Shown here: positions 9,812 through 17,926 of the stretch, in pieces | Numbering within the stretch: the first letter of the stretch is position 1 | How the letters are laid out: each line of letters opens with the position of its first letter | Assembly: GCF_011299095.1 (NCBI RefSeq) | Contig: NZ_CP049889.1 | Coordinates: forward strand, 1,282,501 to 1,346,500 | Direction of reading: 5' to 3' | DNA from: Jeotgalibaca porci | Lineage (GTDB): Bacteria > Bacillota > Bacilli > Lactobacillales > Aerococcaceae | DNA: 64,000 nt | The notes under the pieces: generated by a model | Database searches by the model: none | What the model saw: only the letters and a program-made list of their open reading frames with translations | What the model was told of the DNA's origin: nothing | Position numbers and translations under genes: made by a program

Positions 9812-10659
9812 CTATTGAAGAATTAAAGCATAAATATCCCGTTATCCATCTTTGTGACATACTGGGTATCGCCAAATCCAGCTACTATAAGTGGTTAAAA
9901 CGGGAACCCTCAGAAACAGAATTAAAACGCCTGAAACTGATGCGGGCGATCAAAGGAATCCACGAGGCATTCGGTGGGATTTACGGCTACCGAAGAATGA
10001 CCATCTTTCTCAACTTTTTTAGAAGAGCGAAAGTGAATCATAAGTGTGTACACCGCCTCATGAGAATCATGGGGATCACAGCCGTCATCCGTCGCAAAAG
10101 AAGGAACTACGTGCCACACAAAGCCGCACATGTGGCTGAAAACATCTTAAACCGTGATTTCCACGCTGAAAGACCCATGGAAAAGTTATTGACGGATGTC
10201 ACGGAATTCCGGTTGACCAATGGGACAAAACGTTACCTGAGCGCTATTTATGACCTCGGGTCAAAGAAAATCGTGGCTTATAAAACCAGTCACCGCAATG
10301 ACAACCCGTTAGTACTGGATACACTAAAGCAGATTTTGGGTGATGTAAAGCCTGAAACCACACTGATTCATAGCGACCGCGGTTCCCAGTACACCTCCCA
10401 TGCCTTTAACAAGATGATTAAAGATCACCAGATAATCCATAGTATGTCACGCGTCTCGAAATGTATTGACAACGGCCCTATGGAAGGCTTTTGGGGTACC
10501 CTCAAGGTGGAGATGTTTAACCTGGATACGTTTGACAGACCAGCGTACTTAGACCGGAAAATCAAGGCATACATCGCGTTCTTCAACAATGAACGCGTTA
10601 CTTTGGATATGGGATTAGCGATTCCTACGGAAGAGAAGATTCTACAAATGATTGCATAA
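9718..10659 (+). CDS. IS150-type transposase OrfB (DDE integrase), copy 1
   Basis: Catalytic rve/DDE half of the transposase. Residues: first Asp in LLTDVTEF, second Asp in HSDRGSQYTS, and Glu in NGPMEGFWGTLKVE. An HTH_21-like stretch (GIYGYRRMT) precedes the core. The frame is open from 9718, but the functional product is most likely an OrfA-OrfB fusion by -1 frameshifting at 9745-9751; translation from the internal ATG at 9718 is less likely. 313 aa, intact. Confidence 0.93.
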   Translation: MARNGERCVKKAPKNRWESQITGVRQEVEYLTIEELKHKYPVIHLCDILGIAKSSYYKWLKREPSETELKRLKLMRAIKGIHEAFGGIYGYRRMTIFLNFFRRAKVNHKCVHRLMRIMGITAVIRRKRRNYVPHKAAHVAENILNRDFHAERPMEKLLTDVTEFRLTNGTKRYLSAIYDLGSKKIVAYKTSHRNDNPLVLDTLKQILGDVKPETTLIHSDRGSQYTSHAFNKMIKDHQIIHSMSRVSKCIDNGPMEGFWGTLKVEMFNLDTFDRPAYLDRKIKAYIAFFNNERVTLDMGLAIPTEEKILQMIA

Positions 10660-10775
10660 ACGCTACAAAAAAAGACCACACATTTTTACATGCATGGTCT
10701 AAAATACTTTGTTTTTTACCTGTCTACTTGACAGGGGGCAGTTCAATAACCCCAGTCCCTTTCCTATATATTAAA

Positions 10776-11654
10776 CTATTCCCTTACACGCGCATGAAGG
10801 GCCAGATACCCCAACAATAAATCATCCATTTTTTTCAGATTCAGACCAACCGTATCCATGAAGCGATCGATTCGGTATTGCAACGTATTACGGTGCACGT
10901 ATAAATCAGCAGCTGCTTTGGAAATATTTCCTTGGTTCTGCCACAGTGCCGCAACAAGTTCGGCACCGCCATCGATGTTTTGGATGCCTTCTTTTAATGT
11001 TGCTAAAATAGGACTTTTAGCTGCAGCCTCATAAGTAAAATGGGGCAGCGCTGTCGTTGAGAGTGTCACGATTTGATCACGTTGGCTACGTGAGCGTGTA
11101 TCCATAAAGATATTTTGCTCTTCGGCGAACAATGTAGGGAGGCGACTATCTACTTCCCAATTTTGGCCGAGATACACGCTGGTCCGAATACCAAAGTCGT
11201 CATCCAACACATTTAACAATCCTTCGATTTCTGCAGTTAAATCAAAAAAGTCAGGATTATGGACGATTAATACAGCGTATTGATTTGAAATAAAGAAGCC
11301 GTCAATCACAAAGGCTAAAGTATTCTTAAAGGCATCCAACCATAACTTCTGATCCAAGGGTTCCAATTCAGTATGCTTCAAGGATACTTGCAGGACTTGG
11401 ATGCGCGCATAGCCGGATGGAATAGCAGTTGCATCTTCGAGTAAGTAGTGAGCCCAGATGTTCTTTAATGATGTGTGAAGAACAGTATCGGGTTGTACCA
11501 ATTGAATAATAAGTCTTTTTTCTCTGTCTGAGATTGTGTGTGCCGCGAAGTGCATGTAGCGATCTTCCAACGGTACAGAAAAATAATCATTTCCCATCCA
11601 GGAAGAATGGTTAATGACTCCGTCTGGAAATAATTCTTTCAGTAAGTCTTCCAT
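10776..11654 (-). CDS. PucR/CdaR-type transcriptional regulator
   Basis: 292 aa. The C-terminal part (about residues 225-290) is the PucR-type helix-turn-helix: ELVAALWQNQGNISKAAADL followed by VHRNTLQYRIDR, the signature of the HTH_30 domain. The N-terminal sensory region is not one I can name. Family members control catabolic or sugar-diacid genes, but the target here cannot be inferred. It is monocistronic, convergent with the IS and lies upstream of (divergent from) tadA. With tadA and the SRP RNA gene it is bracketed by the two identical IS copies. Confidence 0.82.
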   Translation of the reverse strand: MEDLLKELFPDGVINHSSWMGNDYFSVPLEDRYMHFAAHTISDREKRLIIQLVQPDTVLHTSLKNIWAHYLLEDATAIPSGYARIQVLQVSLKHTELEPLDQKLWLDAFKNTLAFVIDGFFISNQYAVLIVHNPDFFDLTAEIEGLLNVLDDDFGIRTSVYLGQNWEVDSRLPTLFAEEQNIFMDTRSRSQRDQIVTLSTTALPHFTYEAAAKSPILATLKEGIQNIDGGAELVAALWQNQGNISKAAADLYVHRNTLQYRIDRFMDTVGLNLKKMDDLLLGYLALHARVRE

Positions 11655-11781
11655 AAAGCGAGACCTCGCAATCCGTATGATAATAGTATCATTTTAACAC
11701 TGATAGAAAATAATTGGAAAGATGATTCGAAATAGCTTATATTATGAAGGACGAGAAGTACAGAGTAGAAAGAGGCAAACA

Positions 11782-12282
11782 ATGGAATTAACTACAAAAG
11801 AACACTTTATGAAGGAAGCAATTGCCGAAGCAGAGAAGGCCCGTGCGATTGGTGAGGTTCCGATTGGGGCCGTCGTCGTATTGGATGGTAAAATTATCGG
11901 CCGCGGACATAACGAACGCGAGACGACACATGATGCTACAACGCATGCGGAAATGGCAGCCATTCGTGAAGCGAATAAGCACCTTTCCAATTGGCGTCTG
12001 GAAGATGCGGAACTATTCGTTACCTTAGAGCCGTGCCCAATGTGCAGCGGCGCGATTATTCTTTCGCGCATAAAAAAAGTTTATTATGGCGCTGCCGATT
12101 TAAAAGGCGGAACAGCGGGAACGTTGATGAACTTACTGCAAGACGCGCGCTTCAACCACCAAGCAGAAGTCGAAACGGGTATTTTACACGATGAATGCCA
12201 GGCCTTGCTTCAAACGTTCTTCAAAGAACTGCGCCTGAAACGAAAAGAAGAAAACCGGAAACATTTGCGCCGGATGAACTGA
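11782..12282 (+). CDS. tadA: tRNA-specific adenosine deaminase TadA
   Basis: Deaminates A34 to inosine in tRNA-Arg(ACG), the same tRNA encoded at 2669. Zinc-dependent cytidine-deaminase fold: HAEMAAI supplies the His ligand and catalytic Glu, and PCPMCSGAI supplies the two Cys ligands. The ATG at 11782 follows AGAAAGAGG and gives 166 aa, the usual size; the frame is open 20 codons further upstream. The SRP RNA gene follows, a common Firmicutes order (tadA-ffs-dnaX), which two intervening insertions have expanded here. Confidence 0.97.
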   Translation: MELTTKEHFMKEAIAEAEKARAIGEVPIGAVVVLDGKIIGRGHNERETTHDATTHAEMAAIREANKHLSNWRLEDAELFVTLEPCPMCSGAIILSRIKKVYYGAADLKGGTAGTLMNLLQDARFNHQAEVETGILHDECQALLQTFFKELRLKRKEENRKHLRRMN

Positions 12283-12288
12283 TACCCC

Positions 12289-12318
12289 TTGAAAAGAGGG
12301 AAGCATCTATGTTATACT
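12289..12318 (+). promoter_or_regulatory. Promoter of the SRP RNA gene
   Basis: TTGAAA (12289-12294), an 18-bp spacer and TATACT (12313-12318), ending about 7 bp before the predicted RNA 5' end. Confidence 0.75.
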
Positions 12319-12324
12319 AAATTT

Positions 12325-12430
12325 TGCCGAAAGGCCTTACTGCAATGGCGGTCTTATGAATGAGTCAGATCCGGAAGGAAGCAGCTATAAATAGGACTCG
12401 CCATGTGCTGTAAGTTATAATAAACACGTT
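12325..12430 (+). ncRNA. ffs: Signal recognition particle RNA, small bacterial (4.5S-like)
   Basis: The highly conserved apical domain GTCAGATCCGGAAGGAAGCAGC, containing the GGAA tetraloop and Ffh-binding internal loop, lies at about 12364-12385. Flanking arms CTTAC..ATGGCG and CGCCAT..GTAAG pair to form the long hairpin. Ends are approximate. Essential for membrane protein targeting with Ffh. Confidence 0.93.
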
Positions 12431-12433
12431 GTT

Positions 12434-12460
12434 CTTATCAATGGATAAGTGCTTTTTTTA
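12434..12460 (+). terminator. Terminator of the SRP RNA gene
   Basis: CTTATC-AATG-GATAAG followed by TGC and seven T residues. Confidence 0.85.
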
Positions 12461-12553
12461 TACAAAAAAACAAGTGATGACATAACTGCATGATAAGCTC
12501 CCTTCAAAGTAGACACTGAAAAAAACAAACTACTTTGAAGGGGGTTTTTTTCT

Positions 12554-13264
12554 ATGACTAGAAAACATACCGATCCAGAACTGTTACATTTAATTGATTT
12601 ACACCTAAGGGGTGTTTCTTATCGAACGCTTGTTGATCAGCACCATCTCAAACTATCTGATACCACTTTTATGAATTATGTCCATCGGTACCAGGACCAT
12701 GGCATGGAAGGGATCCGCTCCCAGAAGAATTACCGCAGTTACTCGAAAGAATTCAAGCAGAAAATTGTAGCTGAATACCTACAGACGGGTTACGGCTTTT
12801 CATACTTAGCCGCTAAATATAACATTCCATCTAAAACAACGGTAAACAAATGGGTAATTCGATATACTGAAGGAAAAGAGAATGAGACATATTCTCCGAA
12901 ATCTGAGGTGTACAACATGACGGGTGTTAAAAAATCATATGAAGAAAAATTAAAAATCGTAGAAGATTACATAGCCAATCGCCTGACTTATCTGGAAGCA
13001 GCGGAGAAAAACCATGTAAGTTACAGTAACATTTATTCCTGGGTGAATAAATACAAAAAGCATGGACCGATAGGTCTGGAAGACAACCGGGGCCGCGGGA
13101 AGCCCACGGAAATTCAAACAACGGAAGAACGTTTAAACGCAGAAGTAGAGACACTCAAAGCCCGGAATAAATGGCTAGAAATGGAGAACGATGCGTTAAA
13201 AAAGCGCCGAAAAATCGCTGGGAATCACAAATCACAGGGGTTAGACAAGAAGTGGAATATTTAA
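12554..13264 (+). CDS. IS150-type transposase OrfA, copy 2
   Basis: Translation identical to the OrfA at 9101: multiple helix-turn-helix units and a C-terminal coiled segment. The A_AAA_AAG slippery site lies at 13198-13204 in the zero frame. Confidence 0.93.
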   Translation: MTRKHTDPELLHLIDLHLRGVSYRTLVDQHHLKLSDTTFMNYVHRYQDHGMEGIRSQKNYRSYSKEFKQKIVAEYLQTGYGFSYLAAKYNIPSKTTVNKWVIRYTEGKENETYSPKSEVYNMTGVKKSYEEKLKIVEDYIANRLTYLEAAEKNHVSYSNIYSWVNKYKKHGPIGLEDNRGRGKPTEIQTTEERLNAEVETLKARNKWLEMENDALKKRRKIAGNHKSQGLDKKWNI

Positions 13265-14112
13265 CTATTGAAGAATTAAAGCATAAATATCCCGTTATCC
13301 ATCTTTGTGACATACTGGGTATCGCCAAATCCAGCTACTATAAGTGGTTAAAACGGGAACCCTCAGAAACAGAATTAAAACGCCTGAAACTGATGCGGGC
13401 GATCAAAGGAATCCACGAGGCATTCGGTGGGATTTACGGCTACCGAAGAATGACCATCTTTCTCAACTTTTTTAGAAGAGCGAAAGTGAATCATAAGTGT
13501 GTACACCGCCTCATGAGAATCATGGGGATCACAGCCGTCATCCGTCGCAAAAGAAGGAACTACGTGCCACACAAAGCCGCACATGTGGCTGAAAACATCT
13601 TAAACCGTGATTTCCACGCTGAAAGACCCATGGAAAAGTTATTGACGGATGTCACGGAATTCCGGTTGACCAATGGGACAAAACGTTACCTGAGCGCTAT
13701 TTATGACCTCGGGTCAAAGAAAATCGTGGCTTATAAAACCAGTCACCGCAATGACAACCCGTTAGTACTGGATACACTAAAGCAGATTTTGGGTGATGTA
13801 AAGCCTGAAACCACACTGATTCATAGCGACCGCGGTTCCCAGTACACCTCCCATGCCTTTAACAAGATGATTAAAGATCACCAGATAATCCATAGTATGT
13901 CACGCGTCTCGAAATGTATTGACAACGGCCCTATGGAAGGCTTTTGGGGTACCCTCAAGGTGGAGATGTTTAACCTGGATACGTTTGACAGACCAGCGTA
14001 CTTAGACCGGAAAATCAAGGCATACATCGCGTTCTTCAACAATGAACGCGTTACTTTGGATATGGGATTAGCGATTCCTACGGAAGAGAAGATTCTACAA
14101 ATGATTGCATAA
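13171..14112 (+). CDS. IS150-type transposase OrfB (DDE integrase), copy 2
   Basis: Translation identical to the OrfB at 9718, with all three catalytic acidic residues present. Expressed most likely as an OrfAB fusion through -1 frameshifting. Both copies look active. Confidence 0.93.
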   Translation: MARNGERCVKKAPKNRWESQITGVRQEVEYLTIEELKHKYPVIHLCDILGIAKSSYYKWLKREPSETELKRLKLMRAIKGIHEAFGGIYGYRRMTIFLNFFRRAKVNHKCVHRLMRIMGITAVIRRKRRNYVPHKAAHVAENILNRDFHAERPMEKLLTDVTEFRLTNGTKRYLSAIYDLGSKKIVAYKTSHRNDNPLVLDTLKQILGDVKPETTLIHSDRGSQYTSHAFNKMIKDHQIIHSMSRVSKCIDNGPMEGFWGTLKVEMFNLDTFDRPAYLDRKIKAYIAFFNNERVTLDMGLAIPTEEKILQMIA

Positions 14113-14223
14113 ACGCTACAAAAAAAGACCACACATTTTTACATGCATGGTCTAAAATACTTTGTTTTTTACCTGTCTACTTGACAGGGGGCAGTTCAGC
14201 AAAGGCAGTCTGTCATCACTTGT

Positions 14224-14541
14224 TTATTTATTTAATACTGCAATAATCATACTGCCGAATTCAATACGTTCTTTATAAGGAACGAGTGCCTCCGGAATCG
14301 GGCCATCTTTTTCTAGGTCAGAGAGAATCAGGATGTGCTTGACGTTTTGAATCAATGAGTGTGATGAGAAGACGGAACCGTCACTCTGACGCAGATTGTG
14401 GTTATTGAAAATAATCTCACGGGTTGTGAGGTTCGTGATAACCAACAGATCCTCTTTGGCGATTCCGTCATTTCGTAAGTCTTTTACTATTTGTAGACAA
14501 TTTGCGATGGAGGTCGTGGCGGCTACAATTTGAATGTCCAT
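14224..14541 (-). CDS. Small YflT/GSP17M-like protein
   Basis: 105 aa. The N-terminal pattern, a beta strand then a helix carrying LQIVKDLRNDGIAKEDLLVIT, parallels the first 40 residues of the larger protein at 29364 (VTNVITELKNKGCANEDITLIT), which suggests the general stress protein 17M-like fold. The remainder is divergent. Function is unknown. Its terminator has been interrupted by IS copy 2 at the stop codon, so its transcript may now read into the IS antisense strand. A clear GGAGG ribosome site precedes the ATG. Confidence 0.72.
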   Translation of the reverse strand: MDIQIVAATTSIANCLQIVKDLRNDGIAKEDLLVITNLTTREIIFNNHNLRQSDGSVFSSHSLIQNVKHILILSDLEKDGPIPEALVPYKERIEFGSMIIAVLNK

Positions 14542-14671
14542 GATTTATCCTCCTTTCGTCTCGTTATAATTAGTATACGCTTGAACTTAAATAAAAACAA
14601 AGGAATGTTGGATACCCTTTCAAAAAGCCGGTTTATCACGATTTCGGCCCGAAATGTGCTGAGAGCTATGC

Positions 14672-14700
14672 TTTCTATTTTGTTGCTTTTAACGTATAAT
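14672..14700 (+). promoter_or_regulatory. Probable dnaX operon promoter
   Basis: Perfect -10 TATAAT (14695-14700) with a weak -35 TTTCTA 17 bp upstream, 35 bp before the dnaX start. Confidence 0.55.
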
Positions 14701-14735
14701 GAATAGATGAAATACTGACGGAAAGAAGGGAAATA

Positions 14736-16565
14736 ATGAGCTATCAAGCACTCTATCGTGTCTGGAGACCACAGCGCTTTGAAGATATCGCCGGTCAACA
14801 AGCAGTGACGCGGACGTTAAAAAATGCCCTTGAACAAAATAAATCTAGCCACGCTTATTTATTCACCGGTCCAAGAGGGACAGGGAAAACAAGTGCGGCT
14901 AAAATTTTTGCTAAGGCCATTAACTGCCCGAATCAACAAGACGGCGAGCCATGTAATGAATGTGAAATATGCCAGGCGATTACCGAGGGCCGCTTGAATG
15001 ATGTTATTGAAATCGATGCTGCCAGTAATAACGGGGTCGAGGAAATTCGTGATATTCGTGATAAAGCACGTTATGCCCCTACCCAAGCAGAGTACAAGAT
15101 TTATATTATCGATGAGGTCCATATGCTTTCAACTGGTGCATTTAATGCATTGTTGAAGACCTTGGAAGAGCCACCTGAGAATGTTATCTTTATCTTGGCG
15201 ACAACGGAACCGCATAAGATTCCGCTGACGATTATTTCGCGGACGCAACGTTTTGACTTTAAGCGCATTACTTATACCGATATTTTGGCACGGATGACGT
15301 ACATTTTGAATGAAGAAGGTATTGCCTTTGAAGAAGAAGCACTCCATGTCGTAGCGCGTGCTGCAAATGGCGGGATGCGTGATGCCCTTAGTTTGTTGGA
15401 TCAGGTTATCTCTTATAACTCTGACTTGGTGACGTTTGACAATGCGATTCAAGTATCGGGCAGTCTGACCGAAGAGATGATGTTAGGCTTTTTAGGTGCC
15501 TTGAAAGCGGAGAATGCGGAGGAAGCATTGAAAATCCTCAACGCGATTTTGGCGAAAGGGAAAGAAGCCGGTCGGTTCTTAGAAGAAATGATTTTATTTG
15601 CACGTGACATCTTGGTTTATAAGCAAACCAACGGGAAAGGCATGCAAGATGCGGACCGTTTAACGGAGCAATTCCGGTCCTTCTCGGAAGAAGTGGCAGC
15701 GCCGTTTTTATATCGGGCTATCGAAGAATTCAGTCAGACCCAAAAAGAAATGCGTTTCTCGACACAGCCAGATGTTTATTTGGAAGTGCTGGCGGTTAAA
15801 TTGTCTCAACCTAGTGCGGCGGAAGTAAAAGCGCCTGCTCAAGCAGCGGATAGCCAAGAAGTGACTCGTTTGGAAAAAGAAGTAGCTAGCTTAAAAAAGG
15901 AATTGAAGTCCGTACTGGATGCGTTGAAGAACGGGAAGTTCGAAACGGCAGCTGCTGAAGCACCGGCCAGAGCGACCCCATCACGTAAGAGTCCCAATGT
16001 CTTTAAGCCAGACATCGGGCGTGCCCAACAAATTATGCGGGAAGCAACCAAGCAAGAATTGGTTACGTTACAAACACATTGGAAAGATGTTTTGGATTAC
16101 CTGTCTGTTACGCAACGCGCAGTATTGCGCCAAGCAGAGCCGGTGGCAGCGAATGGTCAGGCGTGTATCTTAGCATTTGAATATGATATCCTGTGCCAGA
16201 AAGCAACGGAAGATGTGGAACTTCGTGAAGCATTAGCGGAGGCCATTCAAAGAATGACGAATCGTCCGGGTGAAGTGGTGTGCCTAACGGTTGAACAATG
16301 GGCAACATTGCGTCGTAACTACGTGCAAGATTTAAAAGCCGGCAAGATTCAACCGAAACAAACGGAATCCGAAGCCGAAAAGAACCCCGCACCAAATAAA
16401 CCGGTGACGCAAGAGTTTTCTGATCATGATGTTCCACCGCCACCATTCGATGATTTTGCGATGGGTTCGGATGAAGACATCAGAGAAGAAGAGAAACAGC
16501 AAGAAGTAGTCGAGCAAGCAATTAGCATTTTCGGTGAAGAAAATGTCACAATCATAAACGATTAA
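14736..16565 (+). CDS. dnaX: DNA polymerase III subunits gamma/tau
   Basis: Clamp-loader ATPase that also links polymerase cores in the replisome. AAA+ N-domain: Walker A GPRGTGKTSAAK near residue 45, zinc cysteines in CPNQQDGEPCNECEIC, Walker B IIDEVHMLS and sensor region SRTQRFDFKR. Residues about 365-400 are a coiled, lysine-rich linker, and the C-terminal 200 aa form the tau-specific part. Codons 386-388 (TTA AAA AAG) contain an in-frame A_AAA_AAG heptamer; a -1 shift there would reach a TGA at 15956 and give a gamma-like form of about 407 aa. First gene of a cluster through rsmI. Confidence 0.97.
   Translation: MSYQALYRVWRPQRFEDIAGQQAVTRTLKNALEQNKSSHAYLFTGPRGTGKTSAAKIFAKAINCPNQQDGEPCNECEICQAITEGRLNDVIEIDAASNNGVEEIRDIRDKARYAPTQAEYKIYIIDEVHMLSTGAFNALLKTLEEPPENVIFILATTEPHKIPLTIISRTQRFDFKRITYTDILARMTYILNEEGIAFEEEALHVVARAANGGMRDALSLLDQVISYNSDLVTFDNAIQVSGSLTEEMMLGFLGALKAENAEEALKILNAILAKGKEAGRFLEEMILFARDILVYKQTNGKGMQDADRLTEQFRSFSEEVAAPFLYRAIEEFSQTQKEMRFSTQPDVYLEVLAVKLSQPSAAEVKAPAQAADSQEVTRLEKEVASLKKELKSVLDALKNGKFETAAAEAPARATPSRKSPNVFKPDIGRAQQIMREATKQELVTLQTHWKDVLDYLSVTQRAVLRQAEPVAANGQACILAFEYDILCQKATEDVELREALAEAIQRMTNRPGEVVCLTVEQWATLRRNYVQDLKAGKIQPKQTESEAEKNPAPNKPVTQEFSDHDVPPPPFDDFAMGSDEDIREEEKQQEVVEQAISIFGEENVTIIND
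15893..15899 (+). promoter_or_regulatory. Candidate -1 frameshift site in dnaX
   Basis: A_AAA_AAG in the zero reading frame, the same heptamer used for gamma synthesis in E. coli dnaX. The -1 frame stops at TGA 15956-15958. No strong upstream Shine-Dalgarno stimulator or stable downstream hairpin is obvious, so function is uncertain. Confidence 0.4.
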
Positions 16566-16584
16566 TGAATAGGAGCGATTTATA

Positions 16585-16899
16585 ATGCGTGGAAATATGG
16601 GAAATATGCAAGGTATGATGAAACAAATGCAAAAAATGCAAAAACAAGTAGAGGAAACACAAGCACAAATCAATGCAACACAATTTACGGGTGCAGCTGC
16701 AAACGAATTAGTTCTCGTAACAATGACAGGTGACAAAAAAGTTGTGGATGTCGCTATCAAACCTGAAGCTGTTGATCCAGATGATGTCGAAATGCTACAA
16801 GACTTAATCTTAATGGCAACAAATGCTGCACTAGAAAAAATTGATGTGGAAACAAAAGCAAAATTAGGTAAATTTGCAAACGCAATGCCTAACTTTTAA
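16585..16899 (+). CDS. ebfC: Nucleoid-associated protein, YbaB/EbfC family
   Basis: 104-aa dimeric DNA-binding protein of the YbaB/EbfC (YaaK) family. It has the Met/Gly/Gln-rich N-terminal helix (GNMQGMMKQMQKMQKQVE) followed by the LVLVTMTGDKKVVDVAIKPEAVDPDDVEML core. The gene sits 20 bp after dnaX and just before recR, its usual place, and has a good AGGAGCG site. The exact role in DNA repair or gene control is not settled for the family. Confidence 0.95.
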   Translation: MRGNMGNMQGMMKQMQKMQKQVEETQAQINATQFTGAAANELVLVTMTGDKKVVDVAIKPEAVDPDDVEMLQDLILMATNAALEKIDVETKAKLGKFANAMPNF

Positions 16900-16920
16900 T
16901 TTATGAGAGGTGCTGACTAA

Positions 16921-17517
16921 ATGCATTACCCTGAACCAATAGCCAAACTGATTGAAAGTTTTATGAAATTACCAGGCATCGGTCAAAAAACAGCCGCGCG
17001 CCTTGCTTTCTTCTGTATGGATATGGAAGAGGATGAGGTCGTGAAGTTTGCGAATGCCTTAATCAGTACAAAAAGAGATTTACATTATTGTTCCGTTTGC
17101 GGAAATATCACGGAATCGGATCCTTGTGTGATTTGTCAGGATCAAAGCCGTGATAAGACAACGGTGTTAGTCGTTGAGAATCCCCGCGATATTATGTCTA
17201 TGGAGAAAATTCGTGAATTTAACGGTTTATACCATGTTCTTCACGGTGTTCTATCGCCAATGGAAGGAACAGGACCGGAAGATTTGAACATTCCCGGTTT
17301 AATTAAACGGCTGCAAAATGAAGAAATGAATGAAGTTATCATTGCGACCAATGCGACCGCTGAAGGGGAAGCAACTGCGATGTATTTATCCCGACTGATT
17401 AAACCAGCCGGCATCAAGGTCACACGCCTGGCTTACGGATTGGCAGTCGGCAGTGATATCGAGTATGCTGACGAAATGACCCTGTTTCGTGCCATTGATG
17501 GACGTCGTGAATTGTAA
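16921..17517 (+). CDS. recR: Recombination protein RecR
   Basis: Ring-forming protein that works with RecF/RecO in loading RecA at gaps. Visible parts: helix-hairpin-helix ([15 protein letters not shown], residues 18-32), C4 zinc finger ([16 protein letters not shown], 57-72), and a Toprim domain with VVENPRDI and the [14 protein letters not shown] segment. 198 aa, normal length. Tightly downstream of ebfC (21 bp). Confidence 0.97.
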   Translation: MHYPEPIAKLIESFMKLPGIGQKTAARLAFFCMDMEEDEVVKFANALISTKRDLHYCSVCGNITESDPCVICQDQSRDKTTVLVVENPRDIMSMEKIREFNGLYHVLHGVLSPMEGTGPEDLNIPGLIKRLQNEEMNEVIIATNATAEGEATAMYLSRLIKPAGIKVTRLAYGLAVGSDIEYADEMTLFRAIDGRREL

Positions 17518-17544
17518 GAAGAAAGTATGAGGGGTATGAAACAG

Positions 17545-17850
17545 ATGGTATTCCGTTTATTGAATAAAAGCAGGAAGAAACAGCAGAAACAAGAGATGGA
17601 TGAGCGGCTAAGCAAGAGCCTAAAAACTGTTTTTAAAAGGTACCAACTACTCCTGCACCTCGAAGAAGAAGCCTATGACGTTCCAGAAGACTTGAATGCG
17701 TTGAGAAAGATTGAAGGAGCAAAATATCTGTGTCTGATGCGTGAAGCGCGTCGTCGTAACATCCAAGGAGACATTGCGGAGCCGAGGAAAGCAAAGGCGA
17801 TGGGTTTGAAGAAGCGCGGTTACAAGAAAGACAACCTTTATAAGAACTGA
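17545..17850 (+). CDS. yaaL: YaaL-like DUF2508 small protein
   Basis: About 101 aa, strongly basic at both ends, predicted helical. It matches the small YaaL/DUF2508 protein found after recR in Firmicutes by position, size and composition, with no known biochemical function. Three ATGs are possible (17527, 17536, 17545); the last is favoured because GAGGGG (17529-17534) is well spaced from it. An internal segment with LRKIEGAKYLCLMREARRRNI is the most distinctive part. Confidence 0.8.
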   Translation: MVFRLLNKSRKKQQKQEMDERLSKSLKTVFKRYQLLLHLEEEAYDVPEDLNALRKIEGAKYLCLMREARRRNIQGDIAEPRKAKAMGLKKRGYKKDNLYKN

Positions 17851-17926
17851 CAATCTTTTTAGAAGCTATAAAAATGCACGGAATTAGAGTATAATGAGAT
17901 TATGTATATGAAGGAGCTAGTACAAA

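Larger units (their letters stand above)
9038..10745 (+). mobile_element. IS3-family (IS150-group) insertion sequence, copy 1
   Basis: 1708 bp. Imperfect 25-bp terminal inverted repeats (18 of 25 match): left TGATAAGCTCCCTT..., right ending ...GGGGGCAGTTCA, with the shared inner segment AGTAGACA. A 3-bp target duplication ATA flanks it. It carries overlapping orfA and orfB with an in-frame A_AAA_AAG slippery site. It appears identical to the copy at 12491-14198, indicating recent transposition. The start of orfA follows a short inverted repeat, CTACTTTGAAGG, near the left end. Confidence 0.96.
9016..10765. other. Terminator hairpin split by IS insertion (copy 1)
   Basis: AGGAAAGGGACTGGG (9016-9030) and CCCAGTCCCTTTCCT (10751-10765) are perfect 15-bp complements. 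Removing the IS and one ATA duplication restores a stem with a 9-nt loop, located between two convergent genes (8545+ and 10776-). The IS sits in the loop. Confidence 0.85.
12491..14198 (+). mobile_element. IS3-family (IS150-group) insertion sequence, copy 2
   Basis: 1708 bp, the same length, orientation, ends and translations as the copy at 9038-10745. The 3-bp target duplication is GCA, different from that of copy 1, so this is an independent insertion rather than part of a composite transposon move. Confidence 0.96.
12469..14224. other. Terminator hairpin split by IS insertion (copy 2)
   Basis: AACAAGTGATGACA (12469-12482) pairs perfectly with TGTCATCACTTGTT (14211-14224), and ACTGC (12485-12489) with GCAGT (14205-14209). 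Removing the IS and one GCA duplication restores a long hairpin with a tiny apical loop, exactly where the IS went in. On the minus strand a T-run follows, so it terminated the gene at 14224-14541. Confidence 0.88.

Noticed and set aside
9038-14198. Composite transposon carrying tadA and ffs
   Set aside because: Each IS has its own distinct 3-bp duplication and each interrupts its own hairpin, and the enclosed genes are in their native order, so these are two independent insertions.
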